Positions 32,471-45,899 of a stretch of DNA of 64,000 bases are shown here, in pieces (positions within the stretch are counted from its first letter, which is position 1; every line of letters begins with the position of its first letter). Under the pieces are notes generated by a model that worked only from the letters and a program-made list of their open reading frames with translations, did no database searches and was not told the DNA's origin. This stretch comes from Agapanthus africanus. Lineage: Eukaryota; Streptophyta; Magnoliopsida; Asparagales; Amaryllidaceae. Position numbers and translations under genes: made by a program. The stretch is from contig CM057339.1 of assembly GCA_030015575.1 (NCBI GenBank), positions 771,916,809-771,980,808 on the forward strand, in the 5' to 3' direction.

Positions 32471-34801
32471 CACCCCCGGATACGAATATGGTGATACCTA
32501 TATTTGTTTCGTATCTAATATAAAAAATAGTAATGTTTGACTTATGTTAGGCGTACTTTTTCCAATATCCATTTTGTATCTGTATCTGTATCCCTATCCA
32601 ACTTTTACCGTACGTCGATACGTAATTTTCAAATGATAACCATCTATATCCATATTCAAATCCGTCTATGATTACCGGAGTCGGATATGATAAAGCCTAC
32701 ATCCGATCGTATCGTTTACTGTTCTAATTGTGATGTTATTTATGGAGGGGCTTTTCTTGGACTTTATAAAGCTGGGCCTTGGACACATGTTGAATGGACA
32801 AAGGTGGTCGAGCCAATTTAGACCTAGTCTAATTTTTATGGCTCATTGCAAGTTCAAAGTTGCTTGGCGTGGGTAGGTGCGCGGTTGGTTGGGGAGGTGG
32901 GGTGCTACTGAATGCATTTAATGACCCACTACAATTTCTATTGCTCATAAAAATAAAACAAATTGACAATTTCTTAGACAAGAAGCGTGAAAGTCAAAGA
33001 AATGTGCATATATTGAACAAATAATGGCATTTTGTATAAATGTTTGTTTCTTTGGCTTAGTTTGAGCTTGGACTTGAGGACTTTGAAAGAGTACAAGGAT
33101 GTGTCATCTTAAAGTGATGGATTCTTGTTAATTTAATTTGTTCCACCTTTTCTTTGCTTTTGTATTATTAATTTATTGCAATAACAATTATGGTCTCATG
33201 CTGATATGCTCTATGTCATATTTTAATGCTCAAGACCATTCTTGGTTAACTCATGCAATATTTATTTTCCTCCATTTTGATTAACTAATTTGCAATATTC
33301 AACCGTGTGATTATGAATAAGAAAAATCTTCACAGCGCACAATTTTTTCAACCGTAAGTTTGAAAAGAGATTACACAATGTGCCATTTTCAAATCTGAGA
33401 TTATGACTTAATTAAATGGAAACGAAAATAAAACCCTTCAATTTCTTGCGACGATTTAAGTTTTATAATGTGGAACGATTATCTGCAATAGCTTATAATT
33501 ATATACACTAAAAATGAGAATCATATTCTTATGCTGCATGATACATTGAGTATGAGCGATAAATAACCTGAAGAAATTGTGCTATTTATTTAGAGAATGA
33601 GTACATTATTATAATTGAGAGAAATGATTCATAATTATAGGTATAAAGATAAACCAAACCCGAATATTAATATTATAGTAAGCTGTCTTTGACGTTGTTG
33701 CTCGAGAAGATTTTTACTAACAACGCAAAGAGAAAACGAAGTATAAAGTGATACTGTAGGAATTTCCTACATTGACAGAACACGTGACATCATACTAATA
33801 TCCATTGCATATGCATTTTGCAAATCCAAGAGTCATTAATATTAGAGTGAGAAAATATGAAGTGATATTGATCATTGAACAGTATGTTGCCATGTGTCCC
33901 AACACCGCAGCAAATTCCTACAGTCCTCTAATACAGAATGAGATCAGAATTGGAATTGGAACCGGATCCTTACATTTTCTTTATATTTAATATAAATATT
34001 TGTATGAGTTCTAAATCTAATTCTTCATTGAAGCTAAAGTTAGTAAAGATGAACATTTCAAATAACATGCGGAGATGTTAAGAAAATTGCATCAAGAGAG
34101 ATGATGGGCTAATTATTTGTTTTTTTCTTGAGCAAGTCCATACCTATACCTACACTAGGAAACAAATGATACCAACATCTAATCTAACTGCGTTAATTAA
34201 GCAGCCCGCAATTGTCTATAAAAATGAAAGCAACGAACGTTATATAAGTGAAGATTGTCATTATACTTCTTTTGACTTTATAATAATTAAAGTCCAAGAT
34301 TGTATCCCATATATATCTTCATTGAAGATACTCCACACATGTTTTTAGCATTAATTTGAATCGTAATGTAAAAGGAAAGCAAATTGAAATTGGGCACGTA
34401 AGTTACCTTTGCCTAAGAGCAAACCTAACTAATTATTTCTTATACTGTCCTGTGAAAGATGCTACACACAGACACACACGCGCACACATGAACTCATTAT
34501 AGAAGTCGCTATGTTTTTCTCATGCCATGTCTACATGATGTATGCCCTCACATACATGACTAAATGTGGATCGCATTAATTTTTTTTATTATGTACTTGA
34601 TTAAACATTTGTCTTTCATCTAGTTGAACGTAGAAAAATCGTCAAATTAGGATATATTGATGTCCGATAAACATCTAAAAAGGACCATATTATAAACCGA
34701 CTACGAAAAATAAATGTAAACTAATCCTATGATCAAAATTATTTGACCGCTAAACAACAAAATAAGCAAGAGGTAAACAACTAAAAATTGATAACTCTAA
34801 T
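32471..34801. other. AT-rich intergenic sequence, no gene recognised
   Basis: Frames are short and without domains. 32480-32720 contains a run of GATAC/GTATC-rich words (ATCTGTATCTGTATCCCTATC). 34468-34489 is a CA-rich microsatellite. No tRNA or other RNA gene was recognised. Confidence 0.5.
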
Positions 34802-36735
34802 TGTTGGTGATAGGTGCTCGCGCCGCGGAGGCCGCGGTCAAGACGGAAGCGAAAACTAAAACTTTATGCAAGCACCAAACACGCATATCCTAGGATTCGA
34901 TCCAAACACCTAAAACTAGAATGCTAAACAAGCAAAGGTATAGAAATACAACTTTCGACGCGTGTCCACCTAATTGTCGAAGACCCCTCCAAGCTCGTAG
35001 ATGCCGGGAACACGCTTGAAAGACGACCACTCTCGCCGAAGAAGATCCATAAAAAAAAAACCGGAAAAAACTCCAACCGACAATCCAAACTTGCTAAGGA
35101 TGGATTATGGGTGATATATGAAGTTTCACAAATTTTTCTCTTAAAAATCCATGTTTAAGAGAGAGCAAGAAAAAGGAGAAAGAAGGTGAGGAAAATGGCT
35201 AAGTGTTGAGCCATGAAGAAACCAACCAAGTGTGTGGAATGAATAAAAACTCTTTGTAGAAAATGAATAGCTTTGCATTTATCAACCATGGTTCAATAGT
35301 GAACCCAAATCATTTCAACATCAAATGCCAAGCCACACTCATCTACAAGCACAAACATGCTTCATACATTCTCACCTTCCACCTCATTTCCATTTATTTT
35401 CTAAATAGAAAAATAAATCTGAGGTGTTTTTCTTTTAGAAGCATTCCTGTATAAATACGGAATACTCCACCTGATATATGTATCGCGATATATACACGTA
35501 TCCGTATAAAAATACAGATAGTATCAATGAGAGAAAATGAATAGTGAACAATAATACTAAAAAGCGCGCGCGCACGCGCGCAGACGCACACACACACATA
35601 AATTATTAAATTAAAACCTGATTTAATAATCCGGCTTAATCCTAAACTGGCTAGTATTATCAACCATCCGATTAAAGTCCGCGTATCCCGTACACATATT
35701 TAGTCGGAACTCTGCACGTACCAACGTACAGCTCTTACATCTACCGCCTGAACCGCGAAAACCCTGTGTGTGACTCTAAAAACTCGACAATACACTGGCA
35801 GTGGGTTTAACCACAAGCACGTCAGCGGCACTAACTGTACGTAACGGCTACCCAGGTACTTACAGAAAGGGGGGTCGACAATAAAGTGCGTCCTTACCCT
35901 ATTGAGCTTGAATGTGATAATCTCCGTACAGTCCGGTCTTTTCGTCTAAGAGTATCGCATATCGGGTCTATGGGTGGATAACGTCAGACCCCTACTAACC
36001 CGATAAGTCGTGTCTGAGTCAAGCTCATCACCAACAGAGATACTACTGATCAACTATCAGTAAATCTCATCCACCGTGGCCACAAATTTCTAGTGATAGC
36101 CAACTGAACACAGCGCGGTATCGACTCCTAATATCAGGAGAGACGAATCCCTGACAATCGATCACTGCCTCCATGTGGCTCGGGACTGTACCCAACTAAA
36201 ACCTGTTTGCATGACTCCTTTAAGCCGTGGTAAGGTAGTAATCAAAGTATAGCGGGAACTCACACGAGACAAATGACAATCTCAGGTTAAAAGACTAACA
36301 TGTACTCATGCTACCTGAGAACTTCTATCTGACGATATATATAATACCATCTAGAAGTTCTCGGCGAGTCCGTCCGGTGTACTCACCTCCAGTGAGCACA
36401 TGTATACCATCTTAGGTGACACAACACCAATGGCTTGTGAGACCGGCGATCGCCCCTTGTCGGAGTCTAGAAACGTACACACTAGTCTACTCCGGAATAT
36501 CAATACCCAGTCTCAATACTCTGATGACTATGGACATTTAAGGATGTGCTTATGGACAACCCAGCTCCCACATATATGATCGCCATCATAATACAGGTTA
36601 TCAAGCATCAATCCTACGGGCTTCATCAATGATGAAGACAAACCAGATATCAAACTATCATCTCGAGTAAGAATGTTATACCTGTATATGTCCTCCCATA
36701 ATTATCATAATCGACTATTTGCACTATATCCAACA
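34802..36735 (-). mobile_element. Copia-B 3' LTR
   Basis: The LTR runs from TGTTGGTGATAGG at 34802 to ATATCCAACA at 36735 (1934 bases). It is homologous over much of its length to the Copia-C LTRs and, inverted, to the Copia-D LTR (shared words CTGCCTCCATGTGGCTCGGG and CATGACTCCTTTAAGCC). It has a GCGCGC/CACACA microsatellite at 35568-35600. No coding frame. Confidence 0.8.
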
Positions 36736-36750
36736 ATCTCCCACTTACAC
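36736..36750 (-). other. polypurine tract of Copia-B
   Basis: ATCTCCCACTTACAC reads GTGTAAGTGGGAGAT on the minus strand, adjoining the TGTTGGA start of the LTR. The equivalent in Copia-C is at 45644-45658. Confidence 0.85.
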
Positions 36751-37341
36751 TTAAGGCTAATTGTTGCGGTATCGCGTACCCACAGCTCATGTGCTACCGA
36801 ATACCTAACTTCTCTACTAATTAGTTTCGCAAACTATGTTTGTGAAACTTAATATATTCGAGAAATAGTCTCAGTGAGTGGATCCGCTATAATGTTCCAA
36901 CTTCATATCTCTATATCTTAACTTTGCGGAGATCGACAGTCTCCTAAAATGAGCGATACCCTGCCTCAAGAATTTGTTTGGAAGCTTGATGGGATCAAGT
37001 TCATAAATGAACAACTCCATCCAACAAATTTCTTAGTCTGTATTCTCTGTTGAGTCATAACCAGCATCCTCCACAATGATTATCTCAATATGCCTATTGG
37101 AACACTATCCAATATACTGATCCTCAGAAGAGACTAAACTCAAAACTCTGACAACATCTCTGTCATCCAGAACACCTTGAAAGCCTGAACTGATAACCGC
37201 CTCCTAGAGGAGGCTGCCGTTACCTTATACCAAGAATATCCACTTATGTTCATTTCTTCTTCCCTTTGTTTCTTCAGGATTGGATTAATATCTGCTTGCT
37301 ACAACAAGTGTATAAGTAATATCGGGTTTTGAACAAGATAT
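36751..37341 (-). pseudogene. Copia-B internal end (RNase H region), cut by Copia-D
   Basis: Non-open sequence homologous to 45660-46220 of Copia-C, including CTTAAGGCTAATTGTTGCGG beside the polypurine tract. It stops abruptly at 37341, where the Copia-D LTR begins with TGTTAGTGATATG. The rest of Copia-B is not in the window. Confidence 0.7.
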
Positions 37342-37380
37342 TGTTAGTGATATGTATGCCCTAGAGGCCATTATTATATG
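37342..37380 (+). mobile_element. Copia-D 5' LTR, part 1
   Basis: TGTTAGTGATATGTATGCCC starts this LTR, a start shared with a common plant Copia LTR type. After 39 bases it is interrupted by the solo Tekay LTR. Further parts are 40546-40848 and 60349-61374, in the same orientation as the pol at 62547. Confidence 0.75.
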
Positions 37381-40300
37381 TGTCACACCCCGCTTCCCAG
37401 AGTGCGCTACGATCGGCACGTGACAGAGCCAACCATGCTACCTGTGGGTAGGAAACATCCCTCCACAGTCATATTATGGCTGTCTATAAGATATTAAGAA
37501 CAGTAGAAATAAAATAAATTATCTAGTACATGTCCATGAGCTAGAATAAACGAGTCAAGAAATAATATGCGGACGCAATATATCCAATAAACAATAATAA
37601 TCTGGAATGTACGTCCCAAATACGGGCTCACATCAGGAATGAAAATGCTGAAAGAAAACTAAACTAAAATACTAACAGGTCCTTATTGCTCGGCCTGTTC
37701 ACTGAAATATTCCTGATCGGCCTGCTGCAAAGGTAGAGGATCTGGGCCATGCAAAACCCAGACGTCAGTGCGTCATAATATCAACAATAATATAATCAGG
37801 AGTAGAAAAACATGCAGGCACGAGTATGAACAGTAATAAAGGTATAACAGTAACACGAATGTGGAACAGTGAAGGGTAAAAGCATATGTGACGTGTAGTG
37901 GGTAATCTAAACTAAACTACTGGGTAACTACTCTCAATTCTGTGAAATCAATTTAATGAATCGTCGATGCAACTCAATAGTATCCCGTGCATTCCCAGGA
38001 CCACGGTCAAGACCCTCGGGATGAATCCGAGACGTGCCGCTAGGCAGTAAACAGGTAACATGTACAGACGAATGATGTCAGCAGCATCATCCCGGGGCTG
38101 GCCTAGCCCGTAAAACTGATCAGTATAAGTATCGAATTGTCGAGTTACAAGTCAGGTTTCATCATTGATTTCCCCATACCCCCGTTATGTTTTCAAGTCA
38201 GGTATTGATAAATCTGGAGCTAATGCCAACACAGGATCAAGCAGGTACAGGTTTGTTTATACAGACAACAGGATATGTCCATCGGGACAACATGTCAGGA
38301 TTGTCGGCATTAGAAACAGAATCAGGTAACATGTCAAGTAGTGATATATTAGGTCATGTCAGGTAGTGTACATGTATCAAGTGGGTGCCCAATAGTAAAA
38401 TATAGCAAGTATTGAATCAGGGTAGAATATAGATGTACGATACAGCATGGGTGTACAAATATCCACTAGGGGTTATACCATGACTAAGCAGGATGCACAA
38501 TATCAAGCATAGGGTACTAATGTATTGATAATATGAGTTAATGTACTATGAGGGGCAATTAGGTATGCAGAATTAATGGTATGTAGACACAAATGAACAT
38601 GGATGCTCAAATAACAATCAGGGGTTACAACTACAGTTTCATGATTATGTAGGATGCACATTATCTAGCATGTGGTGTTACTACAATAATAATATGAATT
38701 ACTATGATCTGTAGATGCAGCTACATGTATATTAAATGATATGGATGCAAACGGGTGTCCGAAAACGGTAAACTTTAATATGGATGTACAATGCATTCAA
38801 CATGTGATATTTTTATTCATATGGATGCATAATAATATACCCAACATTTAGCTAGATGAATTAGCATGCGACTGGATATGTAAATAACGATATGGATGCA
38901 CACGGACGTCGTATAACAGTAAAATGGTAAAAATGGTAATGTGGGATGCATACTAAACATTATGTGATGTTATCATTCAAATGGGTGCAATATATTGTAG
39001 TATAGCATGTAGCAAGATTGACTTGCCTCGATCAGATCACACGACGGATACGCACGTCACGTCCGACGTTGGGTAAACGTCGCAACGCACACACGGCACG
39101 CGGGACGGTTCCAGACAAGGCAAGAGGGTAATCACACGAGAAAGGGACGTTCACTGGATCGCCTGGATCGGCAGCGGCGACGCGACTCCGGCGACGGCTG
39201 GAAAATCAAGATTCAAGAAAAAGAAAAAGAAAAGGAAAAGAAGAAGAGGAAGAATAAGAGAAGAAGGGGTTTGTGCTCATTGGGGTTGGTGCTGGGGTTT
39301 CTGTGCAGGGAACAGGAGAGAGGTGAGGGCGACGCCGGGATCAACGGAGCTCCGGGGAGGGTGCAGGGTGCAGTGGGGGTTCTTAGTCGAAAGGGTTTGG
39401 TTGTTGGGTGTGCAAGGAAGGTTCTGGGTGTAGGAGAGTGGAGTCGTGGTGATGGTGGAAGCAAGGGGATGAGGAGGCGACGACGAGGTCGTCGGCGGTG
39501 AGGTGTGCAGGGTCTTGGGTGATGGGTTCTGTGGGTTAGGGTGTGTAGGCTCTCGAGTGAGGAAGAAGAGGAAGAAGATGATGACGAGGAGGAGGAGATG
39601 TTGAGGATGGAGGCTCAGGTTGAAGTCGAGGGCAGATGAGTAGGGTTAGGGTTTCGTTTTTGCAAGCGGCAGTGGGTTGTCGTGGCGAGGCACGGAGATT
39701 TAAAAGAAACGAAGAAGAGAAAAAGAAGAAGGGATGTGAGTGTAAGCGAGAGGGGGGAGAATAGACTCGAGAAGTGTACAGTAACCACGGGAGGAGAGAG
39801 AGAGAGAGGGATCAAGAGGAGAGAGAAAAAGAAGAGAGAGAGAGAGAGAGTGTGTGTGTGTTCTGTGTGAGAGAGAGATAGAGAGAGAGAGTGAGTGGTT
39901 AGTGCTGTTAGGATTAATTGTTAAAATTTTAATTTTAAAAAAATCTTTTAGTTATTTAAATTTTAATTCGTACTAAAAATATTATATTAATAAAATATTT
40001 AATATTCAGGTAAATACAATTTAGTCCAAAACATACCCGGGTTGGGTCTAAAAATTCTGTTGAAAAATATGAAAAATATACATGTCGACCAAAATTAAAA
40101 TTGGATATTCGAGTAACGAAAATGCATACCCCCAAGAACGGATGCACGTACGTGCGCGTAGCCATCCAAACAAGTCCGTTTCACTGAACGGGACGAGAAC
40201 AGGGTGTGCGGATGCTACCACTGGGTTAGGGGTATCATGCCGGCCATGCAATGTATTTTTAAAATATTTTATGTGACTTGAAATGTTATATAAAATGCAG

Positions 40301-40540
40301 ATGCAAGATATAATGCAAGTATGAAATGTATAAATAAAAATAAAAGTACACGAGTCTACGTAACAAGTCAGGATAGATCATAAACATGAATCAAGACAGG
40401 TTTCAAGCAAGCTGGTCGGGTCGGATGCAAATACAGATATCAAATATACTATTCGCACCCAAAACACAGTAAATCAGGAAAATACCATAAATAGAGAAAT
40501 ATGTGAACTAGAATTGGTATACATGAACTAGGGTGTTACA
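37381..40540 (-). mobile_element. solo Tekay-type LTR
   Basis: The LTR is 3160 bases, TGTCACACCCCGC to GGGTGTTACA, related to the Tekay-2 LTRs but clearly diverged. The flanks are ATATG (37376-37380) and GTATG (40541-40545), a target duplication with one mismatch, and no internal sequence is present. It is therefore a solo LTR left by recombination between the two LTRs of one element. GC-rich stretches at 39200-39540 give proline-rich frames on the minus strand that I do not take as genes. A (GA)n stretch lies at 39795-39890. Confidence 0.85.
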
Positions 40541-40545
40541 GTATG

Positions 40546-40848
40546 ATATAGAAGATGCTTGGACATATATATGGAGGACTTTCTTACTCGACATGATAGT
40601 ATGCTATCTAGTTTCCTTTATCTTAACATGTTCACTGGTATTATTATACCGTCTCTCATATACATGTAGATAAAGTCCTTAGGATGTAGGCTTGACTACC
40701 AGGACTATGATGCAGATCATACTACCAGGACCTGGGTAGTTTACAAGCACATCCTTCAATTGTTCCTAGTCGAAGGAATATCGAGACAGAGCATCGATAT
40801 TCCAGAGTAGACTAGTGTGTACGTTTCTTGACCCTGTATGGGATGATG
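40546..40848 (+). mobile_element. Copia-D 5' LTR, part 2
   Basis: It contains GGAGTAGACTAGTGTGTACG-like sequence, which is the reverse complement of 36470-36500 in the Copia-B LTR, so it is Copia LTR sequence in plus orientation. It ends with the target copy TGATG (40844-40848) of Tekay-2. Confidence 0.75.
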
Positions 40849-43493
40849 TGTCACGCCCCGCGTCCCAGAGTGCGCTCAGATCGGCACATGACAGAGCCAA
40901 CCATGCTACCCGTGGCTAGGAAACATCCCTCCACAGTCACATTACGGCTGTCTATAAGATATCAAGAACAAGAAAAAAATATAAAACTATCTAATACATG
41001 TCCATCTGCCAGAATAAACGAGTCAAGAAATATAAATGCAGAAGCAATAAAATCCAATAAACAGTAACATCTGGAAAGTACGTCCCAAATACGGGCTCAC
41101 ATCAAGAAATGAAAGTGCTGAAAGAAAACTAAACTAAACTAAACACTAACATGATCCTCACTGCTCGGCCTGTCGGCTGAAATACTCCTGATCAGCCTGC
41201 GAAAGAGATAAAGGATATGGGCCATGCAAAAACCAGACGTCAGTGCGTCATAATATCAAACAATAATAAATGAACAGGATACACAAGATATGCAGGCATG
41301 AGTATGAACAGTAATGAGTGTATAACAAGTAACACGAGTATGAAGCAATGAAGTGTATACGTACGGGTGAAGTGCAGTAAATAATCTAAGCTGTGCTACT
41401 GGGTTATTTATTCTAAAGTTATTCGAAATCAATTGATGTACTCCTCATGTAACTCAAAGAATATGTCCCGTTACCCCCCGGGACCACGGATCAGGATATG
41501 TGAACCAAGAATGGTTCTGTCCCGTTACCCCCGGGACCAAGAACCAAGCTGTAAGAGTCACAAATGACTCTGTCCCGTTACCCCTCGGGACCACGGATCA
41601 AGAAGAATCACGAATGATTCTGTCCCGTTACCCCCCGGGACCACGGATCAAGTAATACCCTTTTAAGTTACACTCGGTTACACCTTTGATTTCCCCATAC
41701 CCCAAGGTTATGTGTTCAAGTCAGGTATTGATAAACTGGAGCTAATGCCAACACAGGATCAAGCAGGTACAGGTTTGTCTATGCAAACAACAGGATACGT
41801 CTGTCAGGACAACATGTCAGGATTGTCGGCATTAGAAACAGGATCAGGTAATAGGTCAAGCAGCGGTGTATCTGGTCATGTCAGGTGTGCACAGGTATCA
41901 AACGAATGCTCATAATAAAACTGTAGCAAGTACGGATGCACGATAAAAGTACGGATGCACCGTAAAACACGGATGCACAAATATCTATCAGGGATTACAT
42001 CTACAACTTCATGACTACGCATGATGCACATTATCAAGCATGGGGTACTAATATAACAGTAACATGAAATGATATGATCTGGCATGCAACTAGATGTATA
42101 ATAAATTGTACGAATGCGAACGGCTATCCGAAAATAGTAAAACAGTAACATGGATGTATAATGCAGTAAACATGTGATATTTTTATTCATATGGATGAAA
42201 AATATATATCATAGCATGTAGCAAGGTAAACTTGCCTGAATGGATCTCACGACGGGGTGCGTACGCTGCGTCCGACATCGGGTAAACGTTGCAATGCACA
42301 CACGGTGTACAGAACTGAACTAAAAAAAGCAAGAACACGACCACGCTGGCTGGGAACGTCCACTGGGTCGCCCGGGTCGTCGGCGACGGCACGGCTCCGG
42401 CGATGACCGGAAACACGAGAAACCAAGAAATCAAGAGAAGAAAGAAGAAGAAGAAGGTCTGGATTTAGGCTCTGGTTTGGAGCTCTGGGTCAGAGGAGAT
42501 GAGGGGAGGTGACGACGAGTCGAGGGTTTTCCAGAAATGGGGTTTTCCGGCGAAGAGCAGTGCACTGCGGGTTGTAGAGTGGTGCCGGTTTCTAGGTGCT
42601 CGGGTGAGGGTGGTGTCGGGTGGAGAGATGGAGAAGGTGGTGACGTCGACGAGTGGATGAGGGTGGTGGCGAGGTGAGGAGGCGACGACGAAGTCGTCGA
42701 CGGCGAGGACGATGAAGGCAGAGGCTGGGTTCTGCGAGTTCGTCGGGGTATGGAGCGGGGAGGAGAGAAGGAAGTGAGCAGAGGTCGATAGTGGATGCGC
42801 AGCGACAAGGTGCAGGTGAGGCGTCGATGGGTTGCGAGAGGAGGCAGGGAAAAGAGAAGATGAGAGAGAGATGGACGTGGGTTGTGAGGTTTGGTTTGTT
42901 AAAGAAAATTTTAAAGGAAATAATATTATATAGTAAGAGAGAGAGAGAGAGAGAGGAGAGAGACAGAGAGTGGGCGTGGGTGAGTTAGGATTTGTACAGG
43001 ATTTGATTGTTAAAATATATAGAAATATATTTTTGGTTAAAATAATGGTATATAAAACAGTTATATAGATTAGAATATAATATTACGAAAATTTGAGTTT
43101 TCTGGCTAATACAAAATACTCCAAACACGTCCGGGTCGGGTCTAAAATTACGATTTGAAAAATACGGATAATGTACGTAAAAACCAAAACCAAAATAGGA
43201 TATCCGGGTAACGAAAATACATACCCCTAAGAACGGATGCACGTAACGTGCACGTAGCTATCCAAACGAGTCTGTTTCACCGAACGGGACGAGAACATGA
43301 GGTGCGGATGCTACCACAGGGTCAGGGGTATCATGCAGGCCATGCTAGATATTTTTAAAATATTTTATTTGACTTTTTTTTTATTAAAAAAATGTAGATG
43401 TCAGATATAATGTAGTTATATAACATGAAAGTGCACGGATTCTCATAACTAGCCGGGATAAATCATAAATAGGTATCAAGACGGGTTTCAAGC
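40849..43493 (-). mobile_element. Tekay-2 3' LTR, left part
   Basis: It begins TGTCACGCCCCGCG and is interrupted at 43493 by Copia-C. It resumes at 53512; total about 2775 bases. It matches 57517-60190 closely. It contains the tandem hairpin array at 41461-41660. The minus-strand frame 42431-42808 (serine/proline-rich) has a counterpart at 58971-59528 and is discussed as doubtful. Confidence 0.88.
41461..41660 (+). repeat. ~60 bp tandem array with covarying hairpins in Tekay-2 3' LTR
   Basis: Four occurrences of GTCCCGTTACCCCCCGGGA or near variants are each preceded by a short inverted repeat. These are GAACCA-AGAA-TGGTTC (41502-41517), AGAGTCA-CAAA-TGACTCT (41554-41571) and AGAATCA-CGAA-TGATTCT (41604-41621). 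Loop length stays 4 while arm bases change on both sides. The GTCCC..GGGAC word is itself able to fold. The matching array is at 58131-58330. Confidence 0.85.
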
Positions 43494-45643
43494 TGTTGCG
43501 CCACGGCAGCGCCCCGGCCGTCTTACCGAGGCCAAAATGCGGAATCAAAAATTTTCCTTACTCGGAAACTGGCGCTACCGCGGACAATGAAAAACCCGGA
43601 TCGTTAACCATTAACCTATACTAGCTAACAAGAGATGGGAAGAGAAGTATACCGAGTGATCCGAGTCCTCCGGTCTTCTCTTCATCGTCCCGATCTCCCG
43701 CGGAAAGTCTTGTCTCCATATCGTCGCCTCCTCGTCGGAAAGGGCACCACATCGCCTGCGTCTTTTACGGGCTCCCGCCTCAATACCGAGGCAACTCGGG
43801 CATGAAGCCGGCAACTCGACATGCTCAAGATATGCTGTAGAATGTGTAGTAGATCATGCTAGTCTCATTTGGGGTTTGTAGTTGCCTTGATGGAGGAATG
43901 GGGTTAGGAAAAATGGTGCTTTCATTTTTCCAAAACAAGAAGAAGAAGGAGATGAAGAATTCCTCACATAACAAAGATGAACTCTCTCATTCTTTTCTTT
44001 CTCTCAAGTGAAGCTTTCTTTCTTTCTAGTGAGAATCATATGGTGGAGGAATGAGAATACCAACCATAACAAGAAGGGAGGTGAGTGTAGGATAAAGAGA
44101 ATGGTGACCATATCCTAAACCTCATCATCACAACCTCACATCAACTCTAATCACAACTAATCAACAAAAAGCAAGTGATGAGAATGGTATCAAAAGATGC
44201 TTTCATGATAAATACATTTGCAAGAAAATCCTCCACAATGTGTTATTTCCAAAACTGCAAATAACCCCCTCCATCGGAAAAGTCCGGCCGGAAAAGAACA
44301 AAGGAAAACCGGCCGGAACGGAATGCAAACTGGCAACTCCAGAAAACTGGTCCCGTAATAAATTACAGGAAAAACCCCATACTGTGCATACACACCCGCA
44401 TCTGTATTTCGTCCGGATACAAATGCAATGAGACAAAATCTACGCTGTACTAAACTAGGACCGGCTTAAGCCAAAGCCGGCTAGTAATATCCGTTCGATC
44501 CTGATCCGTGCAATACCACACGTATCAGATCGAACCCTGCCATATCACCATACGGCCTCTACAGCGTTTCGCCCGAAAGCTTGAGTAACTGTAAGTGTGG
44601 TGGACTCTAAAGACTCGTCAATACTATGGCTATGGATTTAACCACTAGCACGTCAGAGGTATTAGCCAATACGTGACGGGCCACCAGCTATTGACCAAAA
44701 GGGACGTCGATGAGCGAACTCATCCTGACACCCTACTGAGCCTGTCAGTGACAATATCCGTACAGTCCGGTCCGTTCGTCTATGAGTATCGCATGGCAGG
44801 CCTAGGGGGTTGGTAAAAGTCAGACTCCCAAAAGCGGTACAAGTCGTGTCGGAGTGTAGCCCAGAACGCCCTGAGATACTACTGGAATACCTACCAGTAA
44901 ATCTCCTGCCTCGGCCGAGGGCTTTGCGTAATGGCTCTCCTAGACACAGAGCGATCTCACCCCCAATACCGGGAGAGACGAACCCCTGAAGATCCGCTCA
45001 CTGCCTCCATGTGGCTCGGGACTGTACCCAACTAAAACCTGTTTGCACGACTCCTTTGAGCCGTGGTAGGGTAGTAATCAAAGCACAGTAGGAACTCACA
45101 TGAGACAAATGACGATCTCAGGTCGATGAACTAACCTGTACACATGTCACCAGGGAACTGCTATCTGACATCTGGTATAAGACCAACTAGCAGGTTCCCG
45201 GCGAGTCCTGTCCGGTGTACTCATAACCCAATGAGCACCTGTATACATCTTAGGTGAACCAACTGACACCAGTGGTTTGTGAGACCGGCCACCGCCCCTC
45301 GTCGGGGTCTCGACTGTATACACTAGTCTACTAATGGAGTATCGATGCCCTGTCTCGAAACTCCTACGGCTAGGGACCTTTTAAGGATGTGCTTATAGAC
45401 CACCAGCTCTCACGTATATGATCGCCATCATACTGCCGGCAGTCAAGCAAGAATCCTAGGGGCTCTATCAGCGTGTAATAGTGACATGTCAGGTCACCAA
45501 AACCAGTACACGATGATAAAGATAAACCAGATAGCATACTATCATCTCGAGTAAGACTGTCCTCCTGGGATAGGTCCTCCCTCAATCATTGCAATCACGT
45601 GCCTGTGATCCAATAATTGACTCTGAGGGCACTATCTCCAACA
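43494..45643 (-). mobile_element. Copia-C 3' LTR
   Basis: The LTR is 2150 bases, TGTTGCGCCACGG to CTATCTCCAACA. On the minus strand it starts TGTTGGAGATAGTGCCC. Small open frames (for example 43611-43814) are repeated in the other LTR and have no domain. Confidence 0.92.
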
Positions 45644-45658
45644 ATCTCCCACTTGCAC
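45644..45658 (-). other. polypurine tract of Copia-C
   Basis: ATCTCCCACTTGCAC reads GTGCAAGTGGGAGAT on the minus strand, adjoining the LTR start TGTTGGAG. Confidence 0.88.
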
Positions 45659-45899
45659 TCAAGGCTAATTATTGCGATGCCGCATACTCACAGCCCGTGT
45701 GATACCGAACACCCAACTCCTCTACTAGTCAGTCTCACAAAGCTGGTTTGCGAAACTATTGCGTTTGAGGAATAGCCTCAGTGAGTGGATCCGCTGTGAT
45801 GTTTCTTTCTATGTCTCTCTATATCTCAAGTTTGCGGAGAAAACCATCTCCCGAAATGAGCAATACCTGTCTTAGAATGTCTGGATGTCTGATGGGACC

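Noticed and set aside
32471..34801. tRNA, miRNA precursor or small gene in the AT-rich interval
   Set aside because: I found no cloverleaf, long stem-loop or coding frame that I could support by eye.
35568..35600. GC/CA run as a regulatory Z-DNA site
   Set aside because: It is a plain microsatellite inside the Copia-B LTR; nothing nearby supports a function.
42431..42808. Serine/proline-rich gene in the Tekay-2 3' LTR
   Set aside because: The frame differs in length and end from its counterpart in the 5' LTR, as expected for non-coding GC-rich DNA.
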